DNA of 64,000 bases. It comes from Fibrobacter sp. UWB4. Lineage in GTDB: Bacteria; Fibrobacterota; Fibrobacteria; Fibrobacterales; Fibrobacteraceae. This document shows positions 1 to 8,610 of this stretch, one piece after another (within the stretch, counting starts at the first letter, position 1; every line of letters begins with the position of its first letter). The translations under genes were made by a program, and so were the position numbers. The DNA is taken from contig NZ_MWQI01000002.1 of the NCBI RefSeq assembly GCF_002210345.1, positions 248,001 to 312,000 on the forward strand, in the 5' to 3' direction. The notes below the pieces were generated by a model. It saw nothing but the letters and a program-made list of their open reading frames with translations. It was not told the origin of the DNA and searched no databases.

Positions 1-486
1 ATGGTACGCGAATATGAAAAGATGATTCTGAACGAAGCGAACACCGACGCCCTAACAGAGCTTTACAACAGGCGTTATTTCGAGGACTTCATCCACAACA
101 ACGCCAAAAAATCCATGACGCTCATTTACATGGACCTCGACCGCTTCAAGGAAATCAACGATAATTTCGGGCACAAGCGCGGCGACCAGATTTTGAAGGG
201 TTCGGCAAAGTTCATCCAGGAAACATTCCCCGACGGAATTGTCGCACGCCTGGGCGGCGATGAATTTACAGTCATCTTAGAAAAAGAAATCACCGAAGAA
301 GAAATCAAAATACGATGCGAAGAGCTGAACAAAAAGATTTGCACACTCATTCGAGCAAGCGATTTACGCATATCCATCAGCTACGGCATTTCTTCAACAG
401 ACGGCAGTCGCAACACGGATGAGCTTTTGCGCGAAGCGGATAAACGCATGTACAAAAACAAGCGGGCAAAGCAGGGATATAAATAA
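1..486 (+). CDS. GGDEF domain (diguanylate cyclase), C-terminal part
   Basis: The visible 161 residues are almost entirely a GGDEF domain, which makes cyclic di-GMP from two GTP. An intact GGDEF signature lies at about residues 85-89, preceded by the DLDRFKEIND metal/GTP region (46-54) and followed by a typical ISISYGIS strand. No RxxD inhibitory site sits upstream of the signature, so classical product inhibition is not expected. The first base of the window happens to be an ATG, but a GGDEF domain usually follows a sensor or linker. The gene therefore most likely continues upstream and this is a partial CDS. It converges on the large EAL protein and shares a bidirectional hairpin terminator with it. 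Activity is inferred from the intact motif. Confidence 0.85.
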   Translation: MVREYEKMILNEANTDALTELYNRRYFEDFIHNNAKKSMTLIYMDLDRFKEINDNFGHKRGDQILKGSAKFIQETFPDGIVARLGGDEFTVILEKEITEEEIKIRCEELNKKICTLIRASDLRISISYGISSTDGSRNTDELLREADKRMYKNKRAKQGYK

Positions 487-510
487 AAGGGGCATCGCCC
501 CTTTTATTTA
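485..510. terminator. Bidirectional hairpin terminator between convergent genes
   Basis: An 8-9 bp stem (AAAAGGGGC / GCCCCTTTT) with a three-base loop is flanked by A and T runs on either side. It serves the GGDEF gene on the plus strand and the EAL gene on the minus strand. Confidence 0.8.
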
Positions 511-3500
511 TCAGTCGTTATATCTCATATTCGTTATGTCCGATATGGTAACGATGTATTTTTGAGAGCCTTCGTAAAGTACTCGTCCACGAACAAATTT
601 AATCTGCCCATTCTCGAGCTTTAGCGATTTGCCATACGGTTCTCCCGAAGCACTATACAGCTTTGCACGTTCCAAGAATTCTTCCGCAGAGCAAAGCGGT
701 ATCTGGAAAAGCTTACAAAGGTTGTCCATAGAATTCGTAATCGTTCTCTGGACATACATAGGTTTTCCATCAACACAGGAAAGGCTCAATATTCTATCGT
801 AATTGCCATCGATATAGATAATCTGGTCATACAGATTCAAAACAACAGCATCCGTCAATTCCTTATAGGCTTCGACATCGGTATCGTTTTCATTCTGGAG
901 TTTCAGAATGACATCGCCTGTATCTGGATCTGCCATCATATCAAACGTGGACTTGATGGAGAACCATCCATTTTTAAAATTATAGCTCAAATTGAGCGGC
1001 GGAACAGGCCGCTTATTCACATAGTCAAGAATCAATTTTTCACGAGTGTAATCTGACACCTTTTGGACATTTACACAATCCTTTGACATAAGCCCTGTCA
1101 AATAATTGTAATGGACATCGTAAGTATAATTACCAGAAAAGCCTTCCGGAATATACGTTATGCCTTCCATTCTCAACACTGGAGAATTCTTCGTGAGGTT
1201 CCAGAACAGGAATGCCTTGTAACCCGGTTCATAAGACTTGGTATGCGAAGCTTCACCAGAAGACATGAACAATTTGAAAGCATTCTTTCGGCCAAAATAA
1301 TTCTTTAGGGCCATATCGTCTTCGGAGACAAATACTGATAAAATACGTCCATACGGAGTATCTCTATAGAATCTGCCCACATGATAAATCCGCTTAACAA
1401 CACCTTTCTTCGTCTTAATACGATATGTTGTCTGAGTCGGCATAGAGCTACCACTGCGGAAAAGCGTTTCAAGCTTTTCATCGACTCGCGCATAGTCTTC
1501 AGGGAGAACTGCACCTTCAAATTTATGCCCTGTCAACGCACGGAAATCATCCTCGTTATCGCAATCAAAAATTTCGAGCGCCTGCCCATTGACATAAAGA
1601 ATGTCTCCGCTTACGGCTTCCAAAAGAACAACTCCGCCAGGAACATATTCCATATAGTTCAAAGCAAGCTGGTGGAGCAGCTCTGTATTCTTGATGGCAC
1701 CATCAATTTTAGACTTGACCTGCTCCTTGTTTTTTATAGGCGTATGAATAAACTGATAAGCACCCAAACGGACACTTTCTTTCGCCAGTTCCATATTATC
1801 CGTCATCACCACAAACGGCATCTGGAATTCTCGCTTCTCGCCTCTAAATTTTTGAATAATCTTGAAGCCATCAATTTTCGGAAGAGCGGCATCAATCAGG
1901 GCAAGCGAGATTTTGTTACCGTACTCCAGCAAAATATTGAGGACCTGTTCACCATCATTAGCCAGCATCACGTTGTAATCCGGCCTCAAGATTTCTTCTA
2001 GGAATGCCCGATCTTGCGAGTTCACCGTTGCAAGCAAAATATTCTTCGCCTCGGCAGGGAACCTCACCATTTTTTGCGATGACGAAGCACTTTCAACAGC
2101 GCTCACATGCGTATTGCGGAACGTCAAATCATAAATATGGCAACCGTTAATATCGGCAATCAAACGCCCTCCCAAGAACACATAGGTTCCATGGCTAGCA
2201 TAAGTCGTCTGTAACGGGGCCTTATACGCAGCGTGTTCAGCCTCGCGTAATTTTTCATAAACTGGATTACCAGGATCATTACAAGCAACCTCAACATCCT
2301 TAAAACTTGTAAATCCTAGACTCAGGAGTTGTTCTTCGTACTGCTGGTTTACAAACAGGAACTTAAACTTTCCATCTTCATAAGACATGATTGCCTTGGG
2401 AGTATCAACCAGATAATCGAGGCGCCCAAGCCTTGAATACACATGGCGAGCCTTCGGGTCTTCAATAGGCATTCCTATAGAAGTCATGTGTTTAAGCGTA
2501 TCCTTCAAAGGCATCGGTTTTCCGTAATAGTACCCTTGAACCTTTTCGCAGCCAATGCCCTTCAAAAAGTCCATCTGTTCCTTAGTCTCAACACCTTCAG
2601 CAAGAGTCTTAAGGCCCAAATTTTTCGCCATACGAACTGTCGAACGGATAATGGTACGGGAAGTCTCGTTAAAATTCGCCAGGAACGCCATATCAATTTT
2701 CAGTTCATCAAACTTATAATCCTTCAGCGTATTTAGAGAAGAATAGCCGCTACCAAAGTCATCCATCCAGACTTCATAACCAGCAAGACGGAATCGTTCA
2801 ATTTCGTTTCGGACATAAGAATCCGACGCAATGATACTTTCCGTAATCTCGACACGAATATAGTCACGATCAATTTTATATTTTTCGAGCGCTTCTTCAA
2901 CAACTTCGAAGATATTGCAGCCAATAAAATCTAGACGCGAAAGGTTAAACGAAACCGGGACAACCTGATTTCCGCTATCGATTTCCTCTCGCATTTCCTT
3001 ACAGACTATATTGATTACTTGGCTATCTAGCTTATGGATTTGTCCCGATTCTTCAAGAGCGCCGATAAAGACAGCAGGATTCAAGAAACCATATTGCGGG
3101 TCAATCCAGCGAGCAAGAGCTTCCATACCGCAGAATGTTTCCGTAATTGTACGGACAACCGGCTGATAAAAAACTTTGATGTAGCCATTTTTTATAGCTT
3201 CGTCAATGTGGTTCACAACGTAATTCTGCAAGAATAGCGCCTTGCGCAGATCTTCGTCATAATAACGAATAAATCCGTCACTAGCCTTCTTTTTGACTTT
3301 ACATGCAATTTTTGCCTTTTCGCAGACATCAAGCATCGCCTCAAATTCATCGACTTTACAAATGCCGACGTTGACATCCATCGAAATTTTAGAAATGGTA
3401 CTCTTGACAAACCTTCGAATTTCATTCAGTTTGCCTTCAACATTCACCATGTCCGCAACAATCGTAAAGTGATCATTGGATTGACGGCAAATCAAATTTT

Positions 3501-4473
3501 TCGGGAATAATTTTTTTAGGAATGCCGCGAAATGAAGCAGGAACTCGTTCCCCTTACTGTAGCCGTTGGCATTATTATAAAGCTTCATCCCGACGATGTC
3601 AAAGTAGATAACCGACGGTATACCGCCAGCATTTCTAATATCGTCCGCATAGTTTTCACCGCGCATGCGACAGTACTCCATGTTCGGGAGTCCTGTCAAA
3701 AGGTCGAAATAACGGTCCGTCCTTTCACTTATGCGATGGAAAATAGCATCCACACCATGCCATTTGATCAATGAAGCTTTTAAAATAAGGTCCCCGCCCG
3801 TACGCGAATTCGGCACAAGGACTTCGCCTCTTTCAAGAACCTCGTCAAGAGTAATCAGTTGCGGTTCTTTCGGATCAAAAAAGTATTCTTCAAAAGTGAT
3901 TCCCGAATTAAAGGGCTTTACCGGCGTCCAGATTCTCTCTACAGAAGCGCTGATCATGTAGATTTCGTGAGTCTTTGCATCGACAATGACAAAAGGCTCG
4001 ACAGTATCACTATTTAAAAATTCAATCAGGCTCTTATCAAATTCGAGACGCTTTTCCCTGTTCTGTTCCAGCGCCTCGGTCACATCGTCATAAACGACAA
4101 CCGTATATTCCGTAGAATCATCCAAAAAATGGTGATAGCCTACGGAATGGATGGTACGGTATTCCTCTTTCCCATACAGTTTTTGACGGTAAATAACCTC
4201 GTAACGCCCGTCCTTTGATTTTGCAAATTCTTTGGCCTTGTTCGCTACATATACAATATCTTCATGATGAACATCCTTATACATGTCCGTATCAAGAAAA
4301 TGCATCAAATCTTCACGTGTACAGCCAGGCTTCTGCCAGCGAACAAGTCCATTAGAGACGAGAATAGTTTCAAGATGTCCATTTGCAAACCGATAGACCG
4401 CAAGCGGAATATCGGAATTTTCCAATTCCTTCTTTATCCCCTCTGGAATGATATTTTTTTTCTGCTCAGACAT
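511..4473 (-). CDS. PAS / degenerate GGDEF / EAL / REC / PAS cyclic-di-GMP phosphodiesterase
   Basis: A cytoplasmic protein of about 1320 residues with no signal peptide or membrane segment. Numbering here counts from an in-frame GTG two codons upstream of the chosen ATG. Order: PAS-like sensor (20-135), second sensor-like region (150-255), GGDEF-like domain (258-410) whose signature has decayed to SNDHF, EAL domain (415-665), PAS-like stretch (680-790), receiver-like domain (812-930) and PAS-like C-terminus (from 945). The EAL domain keeps its catalytic set: E453 in EALARW, the NLSR Asn, EITES, the DDFGSGYSS Asp pair, KID and AEGVE. It should hydrolyse cyclic di-GMP while the GGDEF part can at most bind GTP. 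The receiver has the acceptor Asp (D863) but lacks the N-terminal Asp pair and the conserved C-terminal Lys, where HTPI stands. ATG 4473 has AGAGG about 10 nt upstream. Confidence 0.88.
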   Translation of the reverse strand: MSEQKKNIIPEGIKKELENSDIPLAVYRFANGHLETILVSNGLVRWQKPGCTREDLMHFLDTDMYKDVHHEDIVYVANKAKEFAKSKDGRYEVIYRQKLYGKEEYRTIHSVGYHHFLDDSTEYTVVVYDDVTEALEQNREKRLEFDKSLIEFLNSDTVEPFVIVDAKTHEIYMISASVERIWTPVKPFNSGITFEEYFFDPKEPQLITLDEVLERGEVLVPNSRTGGDLILKASLIKWHGVDAIFHRISERTDRYFDLLTGLPNMEYCRMRGENYADDIRNAGGIPSVIYFDIVGMKLYNNANGYSKGNEFLLHFAAFLKKLFPKNLICRQSNDHFTIVADMVNVEGKLNEIRRFVKSTISKISMDVNVGICKVDEFEAMLDVCEKAKIACKVKKKASDGFIRYYDEDLRKALFLQNYVVNHIDEAIKNGYIKVFYQPVVRTITETFCGMEALARWIDPQYGFLNPAVFIGALEESGQIHKLDSQVINIVCKEMREEIDSGNQVVPVSFNLSRLDFIGCNIFEVVEEALEKYKIDRDYIRVEITESIIASDSYVRNEIERFRLAGYEVWMDDFGSGYSSLNTLKDYKFDELKIDMAFLANFNETSRTIIRSTVRMAKNLGLKTLAEGVETKEQMDFLKGIGCEKVQGYYYGKPMPLKDTLKHMTSIGMPIEDPKARHVYSRLGRLDYLVDTPKAIMSYEDGKFKFLFVNQQYEEQLLSLGFTSFKDVEVACNDPGNPVYEKLREAEHAAYKAPLQTTYASHGTYVFLGGRLIADINGCHIYDLTFRNTHVSAVESASSSQKMVRFPAEAKNILLATVNSQDRAFLEEILRPDYNVMLANDGEQVLNILLEYGNKISLALIDAALPKIDGFKIIQKFRGEKREFQMPFVVMTDNMELAKESVRLGAYQFIHTPIKNKEQVKSKIDGAIKNTELLHQLALNYMEYVPGGVVLLEAVSGDILYVNGQALEIFDCDNEDDFRALTGHKFEGAVLPEDYARVDEKLETLFRSGSSMPTQTTYRIKTKKGVVKRIYHVGRFYRDTPYGRILSVFVSEDDMALKNYFGRKNAFKLFMSSGEASHTKSYEPGYKAFLFWNLTKNSPVLRMEGITYIPEGFSGNYTYDVHYNYLTGLMSKDCVNVQKVSDYTREKLILDYVNKRPVPPLNLSYNFKNGWFSIKSTFDMMADPDTGDVILKLQNENDTDVEAYKELTDAVVLNLYDQIIYIDGNYDRILSLSCVDGKPMYVQRTITNSMDNLCKLFQIPLCSAEEFLERAKLYSASGEPYGKSLKLENGQIKFVRGRVLYEGSQKYIVTISDITNMRYND

Positions 4474-4664
4474 AGCCACACATCCTCTACAAAAAGGGGA
4501 GCGAATGAATCTTACAGTAAAAAAATCAATGCTCCCCTTAAAAAAATAGCTTCTAATGTTTAAAATAATTTAATATTTCAAACTTCGCAAGTTTTTTAAC
4601 ATATTTTTATAATGTTTTTGATAAGAAATGTGATTTTCTTTACTTTTTATGGCCGCATAAAAAA

Positions 4665-5402
4665 CTACGCAAATACTTTGCTTCCCGCTTCAACAGCATC
4701 CGCAATGTCCATACCCACGTAATCCTGGGCGCTAAACCAGCGACCGCTCTTCTTGTCGTCTAGAAGCACACTCACAAGAGCGCCCGGCACAACGCTTTCG
4801 GGAGCATTCGGGGCGTTCGGGCCACCAAGATCCGTGCGCAGCCACCCCGGATCCATGACGTTCATCATCACGTCAGTGCCGTTCAGCTTGCAGGCGAAAT
4901 CCTTCACGAACTTCGTAAGGGCAGCCTTCGCGCAGGCGTAAGCGGCCAGCTCCGGCTCATTGGCGATTCCGCTCGTGGTGAGCTGCATGCGGCCAAAACC
5001 ACGCTTGATCATGCCCGGCAAAAAGTGGTAGGCAATTTTCATCGGAGCAAAGAAGTTTACAGCCATTGCCTGACGGAAATCTTCCATCGTATTCGTCGTG
5101 TAATCGGCAAAATAGTGGCTCATAAGGCCCGCATTGTTGAACACGAGGTCCACCTGGACGCCAAAGGAATCGATTTCATCAAGGGCTGCGTCAATTTCGG
5201 CTTCATTTTCGAGGTTGCAGCCCACGGCCTTCACTTGAACACCATACGGAGCAAGTTCGTTAATGACCTTTTCGGCATGGCTCTTGTCGCGGCCCTGCAA
5301 AATAAGATTTGCACCGAGTTTTGCCATTTCAATCGCAATGAGGCGGCCAACACCACGGCAACCTCCCGTCACCAAACACCACTTCCCTTTGACGTCAATC
5401 AT
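4665..5402 (-). CDS. Short-chain dehydrogenase/reductase (SDR)
   Basis: A classical SDR of about 245 residues, an NAD(P)-dependent oxidoreductase with a Rossmann fold. Visible motifs are the nucleotide-binding TGGCRGVG near the N-terminus, the NNAG motif, and the catalytic YACAK (YxxxK) preceded by the active-site Ser in the TTSG strand. The C-terminus has the usual PGW(L/V)RTD segment. I chose ATG 5402 because AAAGGGA lies 6 nt upstream; the six residues read further upstream start at a TTG and include this ribosome site. The substrate cannot be read from sequence. It is a single gene with a 292-bp AT-rich region upstream, where I see no further gene. Confidence 0.85.
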   Translation of the reverse strand: MIDVKGKWCLVTGGCRGVGRLIAIEMAKLGANLILQGRDKSHAEKVINELAPYGVQVKAVGCNLENEAEIDAALDEIDSFGVQVDLVFNNAGLMSHYFADYTTNTMEDFRQAMAVNFFAPMKIAYHFLPGMIKRGFGRMQLTTSGIANEPELAAYACAKAALTKFVKDFACKLNGTDVMMNVMDPGWLRTDLGGPNAPNAPESVVPGALVSVLLDDKKSGRWFSAQDYVGMDIADAVEAGSKVFA

Positions 5403-5694
5403 TCGTATCCCTTTGCGCAATGCGCGATAAATTTACCCTTACGAAAAATAATCAATCTTTTTCAAAACAGGCGCCAAAACGAAAGACGATTCTGTATACA
5501 AATGTAAAGACTTATCACACGCCCTTTAAATTTACACCAATTTGATTTTAAACAACAAAATTTTGAGTCAATAAATTAATAGACATTTTATGACAATAAA
5601 TAAGAAATAAAATCCAAAATATCAAAGTTTTACGTCATTTTGCAAACTAAAGCATGCACTTAACATTTCCAAATTTTCATAAAATTATGCTCCA

Positions 5695-6060
5695 ATGAAT
5701 TACGAAACACTCCTATTACACGAAGCCATCAGGCTCCTCCTTATTTCGATTAGGCAACAGCGTCAACACACGCAGCAGTCCCTATCCATCGAATCAGGAA
5801 TTTCAAGACAATTCATATCGCAAATGGAATGCGGGAAACGCGTTCCCTCAATAGACACGCTCTCCCAGCTCGCCATAGCTCTCAAAACAAGCATCAGTTC
5901 CCTTTCCGTAGAACTTGACCGCATATACCAGCATCTTTTTTGGCAAAAACACCCAAAACAAGCCGGGAAAAACGACGACGAGCCGCTCCAGAATGTCGCT
6001 GAAAATGATTTACCTCGCTTAGAGTACATACGCAAGGCCAAGGGATTACGCAAGCCCTAG
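5695..6060 (+). CDS. XRE-family helix-turn-helix regulator
   Basis: A 121-residue protein with a Cro/C1-type helix-turn-helix at about residues 12-70. Segments QQSLSIESGIS and RQFISQMECGKRVPSIDTLSQLA give the usual scaffold and recognition helices, and LAIALKTSISSL closes the domain. The C-terminal 50 residues are polar, without a recognisable sensor domain. It probably binds DNA as a dimer; its operator and target are unknown. It sits 40 bp upstream of rlmN on the same strand but has its own AT-rich upstream region. Nothing ties it to a toxin-antitoxin pair or a phage. Confidence 0.8.
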   Translation: MNYETLLLHEAIRLLLISIRQQRQHTQQSLSIESGISRQFISQMECGKRVPSIDTLSQLAIALKTSISSLSVELDRIYQHLFWQKHPKQAGKNDDEPLQNVAENDLPRLEYIRKAKGLRKP

Positions 6061-6100
6061 CCCTTAACAAGAAGCTTAAAATTTTCTATCTTTACAGGAT

Positions 6101-7174
6101 ATGGAATGGCAGCGCAATATAAAAACTTTGACAACCGACGAGCTCAAAGCTTGGCTTCGGGATGTTGACGAAAAGCCCTACCGCGCCGACCAGATTCAAA
6201 AATGGCTATTCTGCCAGCAGGTGCGTTCTTACGACGAGATGGTGAACATCTCCCCTGCCCTCCGCGAAAAAATGGCAAAACAGTTCACGCTTTGCGGTCT
6301 CAAGGAAGACCAGCGTTCTGTTTCTGTCGATGGAACGGTAAAGTGGCTTTTCCAGACCGAAGACGGTCACCATATTGAAACCGTGATGATCCCGGCAAAC
6401 GGTCGCTATTCCGTTTGCGTCTCGACCCAGGTCGGCTGCGCCATGAACTGCGCTTTCTGCCGCACCGCAAAAATGGGCTTCACGCGTAACCTCGAAGCAG
6501 GCGAAATTCTCGAAGAAATCATCAACGTCAACTGGTACTTGAAGGACAACGGCTTCATGAACGAAGAAGGCGGAGTCGCCCAGGTGACGAACATTATCTT
6601 CATGGGCATGGGCGAACCGCTCAACAACCTCGAGAACGTCCACCGCGTCTGCTGCACACTGCACAACCAGAAACTTTTCAACATGGGCGCAAAGCGCATG
6701 ACCGTGAGCACTTCGGGAGTCGTCCCGAAGATCAAGGAACTCGTGGACCGCAACACGCCCTGCTGCCTCGCCGTGAGCCTCAACAGCACGAACAACGAAT
6801 ACCGTTCGTCCGTGATGCCGGTGAACAAGACCTGGCCTATCGAGAAACTTTTGGAAGCGGTTGACGAATACATCCGCCGCACCGACAACTATGTGACGTT
6901 CGAGTTCGTGCTCATCCAGAACATCACCTGCACACCCAAGGCAGCAAAAGAGCTCATCCGCATTTGCGCTCCGCGTCGCGTGAAGGTGAATGCCATCGTG
7001 CTTAACGACGGCGACGACCCGACGCTCCACGCCCCCACCCCCGAAGAGGTGGAAGATTTCCTCGCCGCCGTGCGAGCTGCTGAAATTCAAATAACGATCC
7101 GCAATCCACGCGGTAGGGACATCCTTGCTGCGTGTGGACAATTAGCGTACAAAAAGGAAGGTAAAGAATGTTAA
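6101..7174 (+). CDS. rlmN: 23S rRNA (A2503-C2)/tRNA (A37-C2) methyltransferase, radical SAM
   Basis: A 357-residue RlmN. The enzyme methylates C2 of A2503 in 23S rRNA, and in some bacteria A37 of tRNA, by a radical-SAM mechanism. The CxxxCxxC iron-sulphur motif is at C113, C117 and C120 (GCAMNCAFC). The SAM-binding GMGEP motif (IFMGMGEPL) is present, as is the C-terminal RGRDILAACGQL segment whose Cys forms the methyl-carrying intermediate. The N-terminal accessory domain contains PYRADQIQKWLF. Length matches the family. An AGGA-like site precedes the ATG. The stop codon region overlaps the start of the next methyltransferase gene by 7 bp, so the two are probably co-translated. Confidence 0.96.
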   Translation: MEWQRNIKTLTTDELKAWLRDVDEKPYRADQIQKWLFCQQVRSYDEMVNISPALREKMAKQFTLCGLKEDQRSVSVDGTVKWLFQTEDGHHIETVMIPANGRYSVCVSTQVGCAMNCAFCRTAKMGFTRNLEAGEILEEIINVNWYLKDNGFMNEEGGVAQVTNIIFMGMGEPLNNLENVHRVCCTLHNQKLFNMGAKRMTVSTSGVVPKIKELVDRNTPCCLAVSLNSTNNEYRSSVMPVNKTWPIEKLLEAVDEYIRRTDNYVTFEFVLIQNITCTPKAAKELIRICAPRRVKVNAIVLNDGDDPTLHAPTPEEVEDFLAAVRAAEIQITIRNPRGRDILAACGQLAYKKEGKEC

Positions 7175-7788
7175 CGCAAAACCTCCCGGAATTCTGGGAC
7201 AATCTCTATGCCGAAGGCAAGGACTACTGGAATTTCAAGAAGGCGACTCCGGCCCTGCTTGAGTTTTTCAAGCACCCCTCCTGCCCCGCAACCGGCTCTG
7301 TGCTGATTCCAGGCGCCGGGTTCGGCTATGATGCCGAGGCATGGGCTTTGCGTGGACATGATGTTTTGGCAGTCGACTTTGCTCCGACCGCCGTTGATGA
7401 ACTGGACCACTTGAGCCGCAAGCACAAGAACTTGCGCTCCCTCGACCTCGACTTGTTCACCCTTTCTCCGAAGGATGCCAAGCGCGGTGGCCAGCAGTTC
7501 GATATCATTTATGACTACGGCACGTTCTCGGCAATCCATCCGGGCCGCCGCGACGAATTCTTCGAAGTCTGCTACAAGATGATGAAGGACGACGGCGTGT
7601 TCATCTGCCTCATGTACCCGCTCATGAACGGCAAGACCATGCAGGGTCCTCCGCACTGCATGAGCGAAGGCGAACTCTTGGCTCGTCTGGACGGCGTGTT
7701 TGACATTGTCGAACGCATCAAGCCCACGAACAGCATTCCGGGCCGCGAAGGCAAGGAAGAATTCTGGCTCCTGAAGAAATGCCTGTAA
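7168..7788 (+). CDS. TPMT-like class I SAM-dependent methyltransferase
   Basis: A 206-residue protein resembling the thiopurine S-methyltransferase family: an N-terminal FWDNLYAEGKDYW helix, SAM motif I VLIPGAGFGYDA (about 46-57), acidic motif II VLAVDFAPTAV and an IIYDYGTFSAI motif IV strand. Such bacterial enzymes methylate sulphur, selenium, tellurium or halide nucleophiles; the substrate here is unknown. The start overlaps rlmN by 7 bp, suggesting translational coupling, though the functional link is unclear. A GC hairpin with a T run follows 60-100 bp downstream. Confidence 0.82.
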   Translation: MLTQNLPEFWDNLYAEGKDYWNFKKATPALLEFFKHPSCPATGSVLIPGAGFGYDAEAWALRGHDVLAVDFAPTAVDELDHLSRKHKNLRSLDLDLFTLSPKDAKRGGQQFDIIYDYGTFSAIHPGRRDEFFEVCYKMMKDDGVFICLMYPLMNGKTMQGPPHCMSEGELLARLDGVFDIVERIKPTNSIPGREGKEEFWLLKKCL

Positions 7789-7796
7789 TGCCTTTG

Positions 7797-7824
7797 GTCA
7801 TTGGTCAATGGTCATCAGTCATTA
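7797..7824. repeat. Heptad repeat array, GTCATTA type (four units)
   Basis: Four tandem 7-mers (GTCATTG, GTCAATG, GTCATCA, GTCATTA) begin 8 bp after the methyltransferase stop. An almost identical array of four lies at 35508-35535. Confidence 0.85.
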
Positions 7825-7851
7825 GAATTTGAGTTCGTTGCGACTTTAGCT

Positions 7852-7889
7852 GTCATGCCCGCCTCCGAGCGGGCATCTCTTTTTTATAG
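7852..7889 (+). terminator. Palindromic repeat (GTCATGCCCGC type) followed by a T run
   Basis: GCCCGC-TCCGA-GCGGGC hairpin followed by ATCTCTTTTTT. It can terminate transcription of the rlmN-methyltransferase pair. Its arms (GTCATGCCCGC and GCGGGCATCTC) are the same as in the palindromes at 15043, 37563, 55667 and 55710, so this is also a member of a dispersed repeat family. Confidence 0.7.
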
Positions 7890-7977
7890 ACTTGAGGCTT
7901 GTAAAAAAAGCGCGAAAGACTCCACAGGCGCACCATTTTTTTGTATTTTTAGCCCAGTTTTTTATAAGGATTTTACT

Positions 7978-8475
7978 ATGGCTAACGATTTATGCCCGTG
8001 CGGTTCTGGCAAGGCCTACTGCGACTGCTGCGAACCGATTATTAAGAAGACCGCCCTCGCCCCGTCCCCGGAAGCCCTTATGCGCTCCCGCTACACTGCT
8101 TATGCCAAGCACGAAATTGCATGGCTCAAGGATTCCCTCGAAGCCACCCAGCGTGACGACTTTGATGAACCGAGCGTAGAAGCCTGGAGCCGTCAGTCCG
8201 AATGGCTCGGCATCGAAATCAAGCAGACCAAGACCGAAGAAGAAAAGAACATCGGCTGGGTCGAATTTGTCGCCCGCTTCAAGCAGGGCAACATCACTCG
8301 CAACCACCACGAACTTGGCGAATTCCACAAGGTCGGCGGTGCTTGGTACTTCTATGACGGTCGTGCCGTGAAGCAGGAAACTGTCCGCCACGAAGGTCCG
8401 GTTGTCGGCCGTAACGACCCGTGCCCGTGCGGTTCTGGCAAGAAGTACAAGAAGTGCTGCGGCGCTAACAAGTAA
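7978..8475 (+). CDS. YchJ-like protein with two SEC-C zinc motifs
   Basis: A 165-residue protein of the YchJ/UPF0225 type. Cys-rich SEC-C motifs lie at both ends ([13 protein letters not shown] near residue 6 and [13 protein letters not shown] near 150). Each should bind zinc through a CxCx(8)CC pattern. Between them is the NTF2-like core recognised by [13 protein letters not shown] and the GGAWYFYDG strand. The biochemical role of the family is not established; SEC-C zinc fingers are known from SecA. ATG 7978 was chosen because AAGGA lies just upstream; a reading frame extending back to 7801 runs through repeats and lacks family similarity. The stop codon falls inside the first unit of the heptad array. 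Confidence 0.88.
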   Translation: MANDLCPCGSGKAYCDCCEPIIKKTALAPSPEALMRSRYTAYAKHEIAWLKDSLEATQRDDFDEPSVEAWSRQSEWLGIEIKQTKTEEEKNIGWVEFVARFKQGNITRNHHELGEFHKVGGAWYFYDGRAVKQETVRHEGPVVGRNDPCPCGSGKKYKKCCGANK

Positions 8476-8610
8476 ACAGTAGGAAGTAGGCAGTAGACGG
8501 TAGACAGTATTAATTAGGCGGCTTTGCCGCGATTATAAAACTTCCTACTTCCGACTTCTAACTTCCTACCAATCACTAATCACAAACCACCAACCACTAA
8601 CCACTATCCA
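8471..8610. repeat. Complete heptad element: 20 units filling the ychJ-argC gap
   Basis: From the stop of the SEC-C gene to the ATG of argC the sequence divides exactly into 20 heptamers. Left arm: AGTAAAC (containing the stop TAA), AGTAGGA, AGTAGGC, AGTAGAC, GGTAGAC, AGTATTA. Centre: ATTAGGC, GGCTTTG, CCGCGAT, TATAAAA, which holds a GGCGGC-TTT-GCCGC hairpin. Right arm: CTTCCTA-type units (CTTCCTA, CTTCCGA, CTTCTAA, CTTCCTA), then CTAACCA-type units ending at base 8610. The two arms are roughly complementary, so the whole can fold back. Confidence 0.9.

Noticed and set aside
1-486. Complete small diguanylate cyclase
   Set aside because: The ATG coincides with the window edge and the protein begins right at the GGDEF domain, so an upstream part is more likely.
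7801-7977. N-terminal extension of the YchJ-like protein
   Set aside because: It crosses heptad and palindrome repeats; AAGGA and the SEC-C start fit ATG 7978.
8471-8610. Heptad arrays as CRISPR
   Set aside because: Units are 7 bp, tandem without spacers, and no cas genes are present.
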